This document shows positions 1 to 8,467 of a stretch of DNA of 64,000 nucleotides, in pieces. The stretch covers positions 2,088,001-2,152,000 of the forward strand of contig NZ_CP046907.1 of assembly GCF_014083985.1 (NCBI RefSeq). Direction: 5' to 3'. Below the pieces are notes generated by a model that worked only from the letters and a program-made list of their open reading frames with translations, searched no databases and was not told where the DNA came from. Every line of letters begins with the position of its first letter. The stretch's first letter is position 1. This DNA comes from Streptomyces sp. SCUT-3 (lineage in GTDB: Bacteria > Actinomycetota > Actinomycetes > Streptomycetales > Streptomycetaceae). The position numbers were made by a program, and so were the translations under genes.

Positions 1-1
1 C

Positions 2-967
2 GGGCTGGTCGGCGAGTCCGGCTGCGGCAAGTCCACCACCGGGCGCATGATCGCCCGCCTGACCGAGCCGACGGCCGGCACCATCACCTACCGCGGCCTG
101 GACATCACCCGCCTCGGCCGCCGGCGGCTGCGGCCGGTGCGCTCCGAGATCCAGATGGTCTTCCAGGACCCGTACTCCTCGCTGAACCCCCGGCAGACGG
201 TGGGCACCATCGTCGGGGGGCCGATGGAGGTCAACGGCATCGACCCGCCCGGCGGGCGCGGGCGGAGGGTCCGCGAGCTGCTGGAGACCGTCGGCCTGAG
301 CCCCGACCACGTCAACCGCTTCCCCCACGAGTTCTCCGGCGGCCAGCGGCAGCGCATCGGCATCGCCCGCGCGCTGGCGCTGAACCCGCGGCTGATCGTG
401 GCCGACGAGCCGGTCTCGGCGCTGGACGTCTCCGTGCAGGCCCAGGTGGTCAACCTGCTGCGGGAGGTGCAGCGCGACCTGGGCGTGGCGTTCGTGTTCA
501 TCGCCCACGACCTGGCGGTCGTGCGGCACTTCTCGCAGCGGGTGGCCGTGATGTACCTGGGGCGGATCGTGGAGGTGGGCGACCGGGACTCGGTCTACTC
601 CCGCCCCCGCCACCCCTACACCCACGCCCTGCTCTCCGCGGTCCCCGAGCCCGTCGCCCGGGACGGCGCGGGGCCCGGGCCGGACGGGGAGGGAGGCGGG
701 GGCAGTGTCCGCGAGCGGATCCGTCTCGCCGGGGACGTGCCCTCGCCGGCCGACCCGCCGTCGGGGTGCCGCTTCCGCACCCGGTGCTGGAAGGCGCGGG
801 AGCGCTGCGCCGCCGAGACCCCTCCCCTGGTCCGCCTGGAGGGCGACGCCGAGGGGCACCTGACGGCCTGCCACTTCCCGGAGGAGCCGACGACCGCGGC
901 CCGCGGCGGGGACGTCGTCCTCGACCCGGCCCCGACCACCGAACCCCACCCCGGCACGTCCCCCTGA
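2..967 (+). CDS. dppF: Oligopeptide/dipeptide ABC transporter ATPase, DppF/OppF type (5' end missing)
   Basis: This is the cytoplasmic ATPase that powers a peptide importer. The frame is open from the left edge: the first in-frame residues already are the Walker A motif (GESGCGKST), so the true start lies upstream of the window. Downstream are the ABC signature [15 protein letters not shown], Walker [13 protein letters not shown] and the H-loop FIAHDL. The C-terminal oligopeptide-transporter extension ([12 protein letters not shown], then a Cys-rich [12 protein letters not shown] segment) marks the Dpp/Opp family. It is a paralogue of the two minus-strand dppF genes in this window but clearly diverged from them. 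The Gly/Pro-rich linker and C-terminal tail are longer than usual. It is the last gene of a transporter operon that lies mostly outside the window. Confidence 0.93.
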   Translation, partial: GLVGESGCGKSTTGRMIARLTEPTAGTITYRGLDITRLGRRRLRPVRSEIQMVFQDPYSSLNPRQTVGTIVGGPMEVNGIDPPGGRGRRVRELLETVGLSPDHVNRFPHEFSGGQRQRIGIARALALNPRLIVADEPVSALDVSVQAQVVNLLREVQRDLGVAFVFIAHDLAVVRHFSQRVAVMYLGRIVEVGDRDSVYSRPRHPYTHALLSAVPEPVARDGAGPGPDGEGGGGSVRERIRLAGDVPSPADPPSGCRFRTRCWKARERCAAETPPLVRLEGDAEGHLTACHFPEEPTTAARGGDVVLDPAPTTEPHPGTSP

Positions 968-1003
968 CGGCACTCGGCCCCGCCGGAGCAGAAACAGAGC
1001 CCC

Positions 1004-1405
1004 TCAGCCGATCACCTCGACGGTGCAGTGGATCCCTCCGGCTCCGGCGAGCTTCGCGTCACAGGTGAGGAGGGTGCCCCCGAGCTGTTCGGCCAACGCC
1101 ACGTATGCGGCGTCGTACGGCGTGACGTTGCCGCGCATCTGCCACATGCGTCCGAGGAGTTGTGCGAGAGGCACCCTGCGGATCGGGAAAGCGGCCAAGT
1201 GCTTGAGTGCCCGGGGAACAGCAGCCTCAAGTTCCGGGTTCCTGCGGGCCATGCCGCGCAATGCCGAGACCACCTCCACGTCGAGGTGCACCGGGGCGTA
1301 CAGGGCGTCACCTGCTGCAAGGCGAGCGACGATGGACCCGTTCCGGCGGTCACCGACGGCGTAGAACGAGGCGAGGACAGAAGCGTCGACGACGGTGAGA
1401 CTCAC
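1004..1405 (-). CDS. vapC: PIN-domain ribonuclease toxin, VapC family
   Basis: 133-residue PIN-domain protein. The N-terminal VVDASVLASF carries the first metal-binding Asp; conserved acidic residues follow in HLDVEVVSAL and in TPYDAAYVALAE, with a late Asp in LLTCDAKLA, as in VapC RNases that cleave tRNA or other RNA. The GTG start at 1405 is chosen because GGAGG lies just upstream and because it overlaps the antitoxin stop by four bases (GTGA), the usual coupling of vapBC pairs. A longer open frame exists upstream but is only read-through of antitoxin DNA. The pair sits alone between two peptide-transporter operons. Whether it is active cannot be told from sequence. Confidence 0.88.
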   Translation of the reverse strand: MSLTVVDASVLASFYAVGDRRNGSIVARLAAGDALYAPVHLDVEVVSALRGMARRNPELEAAVPRALKHLAAFPIRRVPLAQLLGRMWQMRGNVTPYDAAYVALAEQLGGTLLTCDAKLAGAGGIHCTVEVIG

Positions 1406-1632
1406 CTCTCCTCCCGCACGGCGCGCACGGCGGCAACAGCGTCGTCGACGCTTATGCCCGTGTCTGCCGGCGGCTCGTACAGATCGAGGTAGGCAGCGAT
1501 GTTGGCGGTTTTGGCAACCTCGGTCAACCGGTCCACGACGTAGGCGTTCAGTGACTGCCGGTTGGCCTCGGCGCACTCGGCCAGCGTCCTGTAGGTCTCG
1601 TCCGGGACGTCCCGCAGGTTGATGCGTTTCAT
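1402..1632 (-). CDS. vapB: Ribbon-helix-helix antitoxin, VapB/FitA-like
   Basis: 76 residues starting MKRINLRDVPDETYRTL, a typical FitA/VapB ribbon-helix-helix opening: one beta strand followed by two helices (to about residue 40) that dimerise and bind the operator. The C-terminal part, rich in acidic and Ala residues, would wrap around the VapC active site. The gene is first in a two-gene operon and overlaps vapC by four bases. The upstream 95 bases before the pfkB stop must hold the promoter and self-operator. The ATG at 1632 is preceded by GC-poor sequence with no strong Shine-Dalgarno, so the start rests on homology to the RHH fold. Confidence 0.85.
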   Translation of the reverse strand: MKRINLRDVPDETYRTLAECAEANRQSLNAYVVDRLTEVAKTANIAAYLDLYEPPADTGISVDDAVAAVRAVREER

Positions 1633-1727
1633 GGCGCCATGATGGCACCACCTCGACCATGCGTCCACTCCGTTAGCGTCCGCGCGAAAGGTGCAGGTCC
1701 GGATGTTCCGGAAGGGGGCGTCGGCGG

Positions 1728-2663
1728 TCAGGAGGTGCCGGGGCGGTAGGGCTCCAGCTCGATGCGGCGGGCCAGCTCGCGCACGGCCTCCTCGTGGACG
1801 GTGCCCAGGCCGTGCCGGGTGACGTTGAGCGCGCCCGCCGCGGCGGCGAAGCGGACCGCCTCCTTCGGGTCGGTGCCGCGGGCCAGGGCCGCCGTGATGC
1901 CGGCGGTCATGGAGTCGCCGGCGCCGCGCGGCTCGACCACCTCCATCCTCGGCAGCGGCACCTGGAGGATTTCGTCGCCGATCAGGGCCAGCGCCGGGTT
2001 GTCCGCGCGCGAGACCAGGACGGTGTCCGCCCCCTCGTCCCTGAGCGCGCGCATCGCGGCCACCAGCTGCTCCGGGTCGTCGTCGTCGGCCCGGCCGTCG
2101 GCGATCACCTCCTCGTGGCTGATCTTCAGCAGGTCCACCCCTCCCTGCAGGCAGGCGCGGAGCAGGTCGCCGCACAGGTCGACGACGATCTTCCCGCCGT
2201 TGGCCCGCAGGTCGTTGGTGAGCCTGCGGTAGGTCTCGGGCGACACCAGGGAGGGGTCGGCCGGGCCGGAGAGGATGGAGGTGTCCGCCTTGAGCCCCTC
2301 GGCGAGCGCCACGCTGTACAGGTCGTCCAGGTCGTGCCGGGTGAGGGGGTCGCCGGGGGTTTCGGCGACGGTGCTGCGGCTGCCGCCGCGGCGGTCGTGG
2401 ACATAGGTGCCGTTGCGTCCCTGCCGGACGACCGGGTGGACGGTGATGCCCTCGCTCTCGATGAGCTGCCGGGCGATCGGGCCGCTCTCCCCGCCGAAGG
2501 TCCCGCACAGCACGGTGTCGACGCCGAGTGCGACCAGGACCCGGGCCTGCCACACGCCCTGGCCGCCGGAGTGGACGTGGATGTCGGGTGTGCCGTCCTG
2601 CTGCTCCTCGACGGTGACCGTGAGCAGCGGGATCGGGGCGAAGACCATCACTTTTTCCGTCAT
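1728..2663 (-). CDS. PfkB-family carbohydrate kinase, 1-phosphofructokinase-like
   Basis: 311-residue ribokinase/PfkB-fold kinase. The N-terminal half has the substrate-binding GGQGVWQARVLVALG segment. The C-terminal PfkB signature is EPRGAGDSMTAG, with Asp250 as catalytic base and the GAGD turn as anion hole. The family phosphorylates sugars or sugar phosphates (fructose-1-phosphate, tagatose-6-phosphate, nucleosides); the exact substrate cannot be read from sequence. The ATG lies nine bases after the dppF stop, so it is most likely the last gene of the first dpp operon, an unusual partner for a peptide transporter. No phosphotransferase or sugar-permease gene is nearby. Confidence 0.85.
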   Translation of the reverse strand: MTEKVMVFAPIPLLTVTVEEQQDGTPDIHVHSGGQGVWQARVLVALGVDTVLCGTFGGESGPIARQLIESEGITVHPVVRQGRNGTYVHDRRGGSRSTVAETPGDPLTRHDLDDLYSVALAEGLKADTSILSGPADPSLVSPETYRRLTNDLRANGGKIVVDLCGDLLRACLQGGVDLLKISHEEVIADGRADDDDPEQLVAAMRALRDEGADTVLVSRADNPALALIGDEILQVPLPRMEVVEPRGAGDSMTAGITAALARGTDPKEAVRFAAAAGALNVTRHGLGTVHEEAVRELARRIELEPYRPGTS

Positions 2664-2672
2664 GCGCAGCCC

Positions 2673-3740
2673 CTACCCCCTGGTCGCGGATGCACGTGCG
2701 GCTCCGGGCCGCGCCGTGGTGGCACTCTCCTCGGCGAAGTGGCAGGCGCTCTCGTGGGCGACCGGGGAGTCGGTGTCCTTGAACCGCTCCGGCACCGCCA
2801 GCAGCGGCACCTCGGTGGCGCACTTGTCCTGCGCCTTCCAGCACCGGGTACGGAACCGGCACCCCGACGGCGGATTCGCCGGCGAGGGCACGTCCCCGGA
2901 CAGGATGATCCGCTCCCGCCCCTCACGCGCCTCCGGATCCGGAACCGGCACCGCCGACAACAACGCCTGCGTGTACGGGTGCGTGGGATGGTCGTAGATC
3001 TCCTCGTCCGAACCGATCTCCACCATCTTCCCCAGGTACATCACCCCCACCCGGTCCGAGATGTGCCGCACGATCGACAGGTCGTGCGCGATGAACACGT
3101 ACGACAGGTCGAACTCGTCCTGCAGCTTCTCCATCAGGTTGATCACCTGCGCCTGCACGGAGACGTCCAGCGCGGAGACCGGCTCGTCACAGATGATGAT
3201 CTCCGGATTCAGCGCCAGACCCCGCGCGATCCCGATCCGCTGCCGCTGACCGCCCGAGAACTGGTGCGGATACCGGTTGATGTACTCCGGATTCAGCCCC
3301 ACCACGTCCAGCAGCTCCTGGACCTTCCGCCGCCGGTCACCCTTCGGCGCCACCTCCGGATGAATCTCGAAGGTCTCCCCGATGATGTCGCCCACCGTCA
3401 TCCGCGGGTTCAACGAGGTGTACGGGTCCTGGAACACCATCTGAATGTTCCGGCGCACCGCCTTCAGCGCCCGCCCCGACAGCTTCGTGATGTCCTGACC
3501 CTTGTAGAACACCTCCCCCGCGGTCGCCCGCTCCAGCATCATCAACAGCTTCGCCACCGTCGACTTGCCGCAACCGGACTCGCCCACGATGCCCAGCGTC
3601 TCACCCTGGTACAGGTCGAACGAGATCCCGTCCACGGCCCTGACCGCACCGACCTGCCGCTTGAACAGGATCCCCTGCGTCAACGGAAAGTGCTTGACCA
3701 GGTTCCGCACCTGCAGGACCGGCTCGCGTCCGTCAGTCAC
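2673..3740 (-). CDS. dppF: Peptide ABC transporter ATPase, DppF type (operon 1)
   Basis: 355 residues with Walker [10 protein letters not shown], signature [15 protein letters not shown], Walker [13 protein letters not shown] and H-loop FIAHDL, followed by the Opp/Dpp C-terminal domain (HPYTQALLSAVPVPDP, then [12 protein letters not shown]). It hydrolyses ATP with DppD to drive peptide import. It overlaps the dppD stop by eight bases. The central 1 kb (2726-3726) is nearly identical to dppF of the second operon, whereas the first nine residues and the last about 17 are unique to this copy. This points to gene conversion within the coding region rather than a whole-gene copy. Confidence 0.95.
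   Translation of the reverse strand: MTDGREPVLQVRNLVKHFPLTQGILFKRQVGAVRAVDGISFDLYQGETLGIVGESGCGKSTVAKLLMMLERATAGEVFYKGQDITKLSGRALKAVRRNIQMVFQDPYTSLNPRMTVGDIIGETFEIHPEVAPKGDRRRKVQELLDVVGLNPEYINRYPHQFSGGQRQRIGIARGLALNPEIIICDEPVSALDVSVQAQVINLMEKLQDEFDLSYVFIAHDLSIVRHISDRVGVMYLGKMVEIGSDEEIYDHPTHPYTQALLSAVPVPDPEAREGRERIILSGDVPSPANPPSGCRFRTRCWKAQDKCATEVPLLAVPERFKDTDSPVAHESACHFAEESATTARPGAARASATRG
2726..3726. repeat. Direct repeat copy A, about 1 kb, shared with 9945-10945
   Basis: This stretch aligns base for base without gaps (offset 7219) to 9945-10945. By eye I count about four substitutions in 1001 bases. It covers dppF from just inside the start to just before the stop. Flanking DNA on both sides is unrelated, so the ends of homology are sharp. 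Confidence 0.9.
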
Positions 3741-4788
3741 CGACGACCTCCTTCCAGAAGTAGCAGGCGCTCCGCCGTTCCCCGGGGACCCGGTACAGCA
3801 GCGGCTCGCCGACCCGGCACATCTCCCGCGCCCGGGGGCAGCGCGGGTGGAAGGCGCAGCCGGACGGGATGCGCGTCAGGTCGGGCGGCAGGCCCTTGAT
3901 CACACGGAGTTCCCGCCTTCCGGAGCCCGGGTGCGGGGCGGGGCCGAGGCGCGGGACCGAGTCGAGCAGGCCCTGGGTGTAGGGGTGCGCGGGCCGCTTG
4001 TACAGCTCGTGCACCGGGGCGGTCTCCACGATCCGGCCCGCGTACATCACCGCGATCCTGTCGGCGACGCCGGCGACGACGCCGAGGTCGTGGGTGATCA
4101 GGATCAGGCCCATGTCGTACTCGCGCTGCAGTTCCGCGAGCAGGTCCATCACCTGGGCCTGCACGGTGACGTCCAGCGCGGTGGTCGGCTCGTCCGCGAT
4201 GATCAGGTCCGGCTCCAGGGCCAGCGCCATCGCGATCATGATGCGCTGGCGCATGCCGCCGGAGAACTGGTGCGGGTAGTCGCCCACCCGCTCCTTCGCC
4301 GCCGGGATCCGCACCCGGTCCATCAGCTCGATCGCCCTGGCCCTGGCGTCCTTCCTGGACAGGCCCTGGTGCACCCGGAACATCTCGCCGAGCTGGTAGC
4401 CCACGCTCAGCACCGGGTTCAGCGACGACAACGCGTCCTGGAAGATCATCGCGATCTTCCGGCCGCGCACCTTCCGCCGTTCCTCGGGCGACGCCTTCAG
4501 CAGGTCACGGCCCCGGAAGAGGATCTCGCCCTTGGGGATCCGCCCCGGAGGCGTGTCCAGGATGCCCATGATCGCCTGAGCGGTCACCGACTTCCCGGAG
4601 CCGGACTCGCCGAGCACCGCGAGCGTCTCGCCCGCGCCGACGGAGTAGTTCACGCCGTTGACGGCCCTGGCCACGCCCTCGCGGGTGCGGAACTCCACGT
4701 GCAGGTCGCGCACCTCCAGCAGGGGCACGCCGCTCCCGTCCTCGACGCGCCGGCCGGTGGCGCCCGCGGTTCTCTCCGTAGTGGTCAC
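3733..4788 (-). CDS. dppD: Peptide ABC transporter ATPase, DppD type (operon 1)
   Basis: 351 residues. Walker [10 protein letters not shown], signature [15 protein letters not shown], Walker [13 protein letters not shown] and H-loop LITHDLG are all intact, as is the Opp/Dpp C-terminal domain with [12 protein letters not shown]. It pairs with DppF as the ATPase heterodimer on the cytoplasmic face of the permeases. The GTG at 4788 is chosen because it overlaps the dppC stop by four bases and because an upstream AGGAGGG sits at good distance; the frame stays open further upstream but over dppC. Long stretches match dppD of the second operon, with more differences than seen in dppF. Confidence 0.93.
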   Translation of the reverse strand: MTTTERTAGATGRRVEDGSGVPLLEVRDLHVEFRTREGVARAVNGVNYSVGAGETLAVLGESGSGKSVTAQAIMGILDTPPGRIPKGEILFRGRDLLKASPEERRKVRGRKIAMIFQDALSSLNPVLSVGYQLGEMFRVHQGLSRKDARARAIELMDRVRIPAAKERVGDYPHQFSGGMRQRIMIAMALALEPDLIIADEPTTALDVTVQAQVMDLLAELQREYDMGLILITHDLGVVAGVADRIAVMYAGRIVETAPVHELYKRPAHPYTQGLLDSVPRLGPAPHPGSGRRELRVIKGLPPDLTRIPSGCAFHPRCPRAREMCRVGEPLLYRVPGERRSACYFWKEVVGD

Positions 4789-5756
4789 GTACGCCCTCCT
4801 CGGCGCAGCCTCGGGTCGAGGGCGTCGCGGACCGCGTCGCCCAGCATGATGAAGGCGAGCACGGTGGCGCTCAGTGCGCCCGCGGGCCACAGGAGCATGT
4901 GGGGGGCGTTGCGGACCTGGTCGGAGGCCTCGGAGATGTCGATGCCCCAGGAGACGGTGGGAGGCCTCAGCCCCACGCCGATGTAGGACAGGGTCGCCTC
5001 CAGCGCGATGCAGGTGCCGATGGAGACGGTGGCGACGACGATCACCGGGGCGACGGCGTTGGGGGCGATGTGCCGCAGCAGCGTCCGGGGCCCGGAGGCG
5101 CCCAGCGCCCGGGCGGCCAGGACGTAGTCGTTCTGCTTCGCGGTGATGACCGCGCCCCGGGCGATGCGGGCGGTCTGCGGCCAGCCGAGCAGGACGATGA
5201 GGCCGACGACGGACCACAGGGAGCCGTTCTCGACGACGGACAGCAGGACCAGGCCGCCGAGGATCACGGGGATGCCGAAGAACACGTCGCCGATCCGGGA
5301 GAGGACCGCGTCCGCCCAGCCGCCGGAGAAGCCGGCCAGCCCGCCGACGGCGGCGCCCAGCAGGGCGGTGCCGACGGTGGCGCAGACGCCGACGGCCACC
5401 GAGGCGCGGGCGCCGTGGACGGTACGGGTGTAGACGTCGCAGCCCTGGGTGGTGAAGCCGAAGGGGTGTCCGGGCGAGGCGCCACCCTGCGAGTCGGCCA
5501 GGTCGCAGTCGTAGGGGCTGTGGGTGGTGATCAGGCCCGGCCACAGGCTGATCACCACCAGGAAGGCGATCATGAGCGCGGAGACGACGAAGACGGGGTT
5601 GCGGCGCAGGTCGTGCCAGGCGTCGGACCACAGGCCCCGGGGCCGTCCCGGGGCGCCGCCGGTTGCCCTGCCCGACCCCCGGCCCGGGGTTCGGCCGGGG
5701 GCCGGGCCGGTGACGGTGAGGACTGTCGGGCCCGGGCGGGAGGTCGGGTCATACAT
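4785..5756 (-). CDS. dppC: Peptide ABC transporter permease, DppC type (operon 1)
   Basis: 323-residue inner-membrane permease. A basic/Pro-Gly-rich cytoplasmic tail of about 45 residues precedes the first membrane helix (FVVSALMIAFLVVISLWPGL). The periplasmic loop and a core of about five further helices follow. The binding-protein-dependent transport signature, which contacts the ATPase, is in the region RALGASGPRTLLRHIAPNA. It begins inside dppB (eight-base overlap) and ends overlapping dppD by four bases, so B, C and D are translationally coupled. Divergence from dppC of operon 2 is much greater than for the ATPases. Confidence 0.93.
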   Translation of the reverse strand: MYDPTSRPGPTVLTVTGPAPGRTPGRGSGRATGGAPGRPRGLWSDAWHDLRRNPVFVVSALMIAFLVVISLWPGLITTHSPYDCDLADSQGGASPGHPFGFTTQGCDVYTRTVHGARASVAVGVCATVGTALLGAAVGGLAGFSGGWADAVLSRIGDVFFGIPVILGGLVLLSVVENGSLWSVVGLIVLLGWPQTARIARGAVITAKQNDYVLAARALGASGPRTLLRHIAPNAVAPVIVVATVSIGTCIALEATLSYIGVGLRPPTVSWGIDISEASDQVRNAPHMLLWPAGALSATVLAFIMLGDAVRDALDPRLRRGGRT

Positions 5757-6672
5757 GGCGGATCCTCGGGTCCAGGACCGCGTAGAGCAGGTCGACGAGC
5801 AGGTTGGCGAGCAGGAAGACCAGCACCAGGACGGTCACGAAGCCGACGACGGTGGGCGTGTTCTGCCGCAGGACGCCCTGGTGGAGCTGGAAGCCGACGC
5901 CGTGGATGTTGAAGATCCGCTCGGTGACGACGGCCCCGCCCATCAGGACGCCCAGGTCGGCGCCCAGGAAGGTGACGACGGGGACGAGGGAGTTGCGCAG
6001 CAGGTGGTGGGTGACCACCCTGCGGCGGGGCAGCCCCTTGGCGACCGCGGTGCGCACGTGGTCGGTGCGGACGTTCTCCGCGATCGAGGCGCGGGTCAGG
6101 CGGGTGACGTAGGCCAGGGAGACCAGGGCGAGCACCAGGCCGGGCAGGAGCAGGTCGGTCAGCGACGCGTCGGTGGGGACGGCGGGGGCGACGAGGTTCC
6201 ACTCCACGCCGAGCAGGTACTGCAGCAGGTGGCCGCTGACGAAGGTGGGGACGGAGATCAGCAGCAGCGTGGCCGCGAGCACCGCGGTGTCGGCCCGGCG
6301 GCCGCAGCGCAGCCCGGCCGCCACCCCGAGGGCGATGCCCACGACCGTCTCCATCACGAGGGCGACCAGGGTCAGCCGGAGGGTGACGGGGAAGGCTTCG
6401 GCCATCAGCTCGGTGACCGGCCGGCCGTTGAACGCGGTGCCGAGGTCGCCGGTGAGGATCCCGCCCATGTGGAGCAGGTACTGCGTTCCCAGCGGTTCGT
6501 CGAGGTGGAGTTCGGCGCGGATGCGGGCGGCGGTGGCCGGGTCGGGGGCGCGGTCGCCGAAGAGGGCCGCGACCGGGTCCCCGAGGGCGTGCGCCATGAA
6601 GAAGACCAGGAAGGTCGTCCCGGCGAACACCGGCACCATCTGCAGCAGACGCCGTACGACGTAGCGGCCCAT
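5749..6672 (-). CDS. dppB: Peptide ABC transporter permease, DppB type (operon 1)
   Basis: 307 residues beginning MGRYVVRRLLQMVPVFAG, the classic first helix of DppB/OppB permeases, followed by the FMAHALGDPVAALFG loop and five more membrane helices. The cytoplasmic coupling loop contains AVAKGLPRRRVVTHHLLRNS. The ATG at 6672 has GAGGAG seven bases upstream and lies ten bases after the dppA stop. It forms the translocation channel with DppC. The C-terminal RIRHV overlaps the dppC start. Confidence 0.94.
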   Translation of the reverse strand: MGRYVVRRLLQMVPVFAGTTFLVFFMAHALGDPVAALFGDRAPDPATAARIRAELHLDEPLGTQYLLHMGGILTGDLGTAFNGRPVTELMAEAFPVTLRLTLVALVMETVVGIALGVAAGLRCGRRADTAVLAATLLLISVPTFVSGHLLQYLLGVEWNLVAPAVPTDASLTDLLLPGLVLALVSLAYVTRLTRASIAENVRTDHVRTAVAKGLPRRRVVTHHLLRNSLVPVVTFLGADLGVLMGGAVVTERIFNIHGVGFQLHQGVLRQNTPTVVGFVTVLVLVFLLANLLVDLLYAVLDPRIRHV

Positions 6673-6682
6673 GGAGGTCTCC

Positions 6683-8311
6683 TCAGGACTGGCCGTTGAC
6701 CGTGATCTGTTCGAAGACCGGGACGCTGAACGGGTTGAGCCGTACGCCCGAGACCCGCTCGGACCAGCCCGCGCTGCCGTTCTGGTACCACAGCGGCACG
6801 GCCGGCATGTCCTCGGCGAGGACCCGCTCCGCCTCCTGGAAGAGGCCGACGGCGGCGGCCGGGTCGGTCTCGGCGTTGGCCCGGTCGACGAGGGTGTCGA
6901 ACCTGCGGCTGCTGTAGCCGCCGTTGTTGGAGGAGGCGCCGGTGTAGTACAGCGGCTGGAGGAAGTTCTGGACCAGCGGGTAGTCCATCTGCCAGCCGGC
7001 GCGGAACGGGCCGGGCATCCGGTTGCCGACGACGCGGCTGCGGAAGTCCCCGAAGGTGCCGACGGGGGCGGTGACGCAGGCGTTCTCCTTCTCCAGCGCC
7101 TTGTTGATGCTGTGGCAGACCGCGTCCACCCACTGCCGGTGGGAGCCGGTGTCGGTATTGGTGGTGATGGTCATCCGCCCTCCGGGGATACCGCCGCCGG
7201 CGGCGACCAGTTTCCTGGCCGCGGCAGGGTCGTAGTCGCAGGCGTCCCCGCACAGGCCGGGCCGGTGCCCGCCGTCGCGGCCGAGGACCGGCGAGGTCCA
7301 GTCGGTGGCGGGGACGCGGGTCCCGGCGAAGATCTGCCGGGTGATCGTCTCGCGGTCGATCGCGCGGGAGATGCCGCGGCGCACCTTCTCGGCGCCCTCG
7401 GCGTTCCACTCCTCGCGGTAGAGGGGGAAGACGAGGGTCTGGATGATGCCGGCGGGCTGGTCGACGTACCGGCCGGCCAGGTCGGACTCGGCGTTGCGGA
7501 GCCGGCTCGCCGGGACGTCGTCGACGACGTCGAGGTTGCCGGCCTGCAGGTCGGTGTAGGCGGAGACGTTGTCGGTGTACACGCGCAGGTCCACCCCGTC
7601 GTTGGCGGCGCGGTCGTCGCCGGGGTAGTCGGGATCGGGGCGCAGTCTCATCACCGAGCCGCGTTCGTAGGACTCGACCCGGTAGGGGCCGTTGCCGACG
7701 GGCCTGGCCAGCCAGGCGTCGTGGTCGTCGAAGAACGCCCGGGGCAGGGGGGCGAAGGCGGGGTAGCCGAGGGTGTCGGGCCAGCCGGAGAACTTCTGGC
7801 TCAGCCGGACCCGGAAGGTGCGCCCGTCGATCCGGGTGAGGCCGGAGAGCTTCTTCGCGCGGGGCCGGCCGGACTCGGGGTGGACCTGCTCGTACCCCTC
7901 GACGTACTGGAAGAAGTAGGAGTTGACCTGCTTGTTGTCGACCAGGGCGCCGTAGTTCCAGGCGTCGAGGAAGGAGTCCGCGGTGACCTCCTCCCCGTTG
8001 GAGAAGGTCCAGCCGTCCTTGATCCTGACGGTGAAGGTCTGCGAGTCCTCGGTCTCGATCGACTCGGCCAGCATGTTCTCGGCCCTGCCGGTGACCGGGT
8101 CGTAGCGCTTGAGGCCGCGGAAGATCATGTCGAGGACCTTGCCGCCCTGCACCTCGTTGGTGTTGGCCGGTTCGAGGGGGTTCTGGGGGTCGCCCCAGGA
8201 GGCCCGGACCACGCCCTCGGTGTCCGCCGCGCTCCCCCCGCCGCAGGCGGCGGCCGCCACGGCGAGGGCGGCGGCGGTCGCGGCCCGTGCGGCTCGCGCG
8301 GTCGCGCTCAT
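6683..8311 (-). CDS. dppA: Peptide-binding lipoprotein, DppA/OppA type (operon 1)
   Basis: 542-residue SBP_bac_5 family protein that captures peptides outside the membrane. The first residues MSATARAARAATAAALAV lead to a lipobox ending AAAAC, so it is a predicted lipoprotein. Family landmarks include the PVGNGPYRVESYE segment and a C-terminal MPAVPLWYQNG. The gene is first of operon dppA-B-C-D-F-pfkB. Its native Shine-Dalgarno has been separated from it by the tnpB element at 8312-9698, which abuts the ATG directly; the present leader reads AAAGGA-six bases-ATG and comes from the element. Expression may therefore be changed or lost. A longer open frame upstream runs through the insertion and is not real. 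Confidence 0.92.
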   Translation of the reverse strand: MSATARAARAATAAALAVAAAACGGGSAADTEGVVRASWGDPQNPLEPANTNEVQGGKVLDMIFRGLKRYDPVTGRAENMLAESIETEDSQTFTVRIKDGWTFSNGEEVTADSFLDAWNYGALVDNKQVNSYFFQYVEGYEQVHPESGRPRAKKLSGLTRIDGRTFRVRLSQKFSGWPDTLGYPAFAPLPRAFFDDHDAWLARPVGNGPYRVESYERGSVMRLRPDPDYPGDDRAANDGVDLRVYTDNVSAYTDLQAGNLDVVDDVPASRLRNAESDLAGRYVDQPAGIIQTLVFPLYREEWNAEGAEKVRRGISRAIDRETITRQIFAGTRVPATDWTSPVLGRDGGHRPGLCGDACDYDPAAARKLVAAGGGIPGGRMTITTNTDTGSHRQWVDAVCHSINKALEKENACVTAPVGTFGDFRSRVVGNRMPGPFRAGWQMDYPLVQNFLQPLYYTGASSNNGGYSSRRFDTLVDRANAETDPAAAVGLFQEAERVLAEDMPAVPLWYQNGSAGWSERVSGVRLNPFSVPVFEQITVNGQS

Positions 8312-8438
8312 CTGTGGTCCTTTCGTGGACCCCCGTCCTTCAGGGCGGGGAGGAAACGAAACCCCTGCGGAGCAGGGCAAGGAAAGCCGGTTCGCCGCCA
8401 GGGCGGACCGGCGTCCACCCCCGGCCGGTCGCAGCCCG

Positions 8439-8464
8439 TCACAAATTGATGCGGTAATTTGTGA
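8439..8464. promoter_or_regulatory. Perfect 9-bp dyad in front of tnpB
   Basis: TCACAAATT, eight bases, AATTTGTGA: an AT-rich perfect inverted repeat in a GC-rich element, ending three bases before the tnpB GTG. It could be a protein operator or an RNA hairpin that hides the start. No regulator is identified. Confidence 0.55.
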
Positions 8465-8467
8465 ACC

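Noticed and set aside
1402-2862. A 486-residue Arg/Gly-rich protein on the minus strand
   Set aside because: Only the last 76 residues are the VapB antitoxin; the rest is an out-of-frame shadow of the PfkB gene.
2407-7000. Long plus-strand frames opposite the dpp operons
   Set aside because: They are antisense shadows typical of high-GC DNA, with His/Arg-rich low-complexity products and no ribosome sites.
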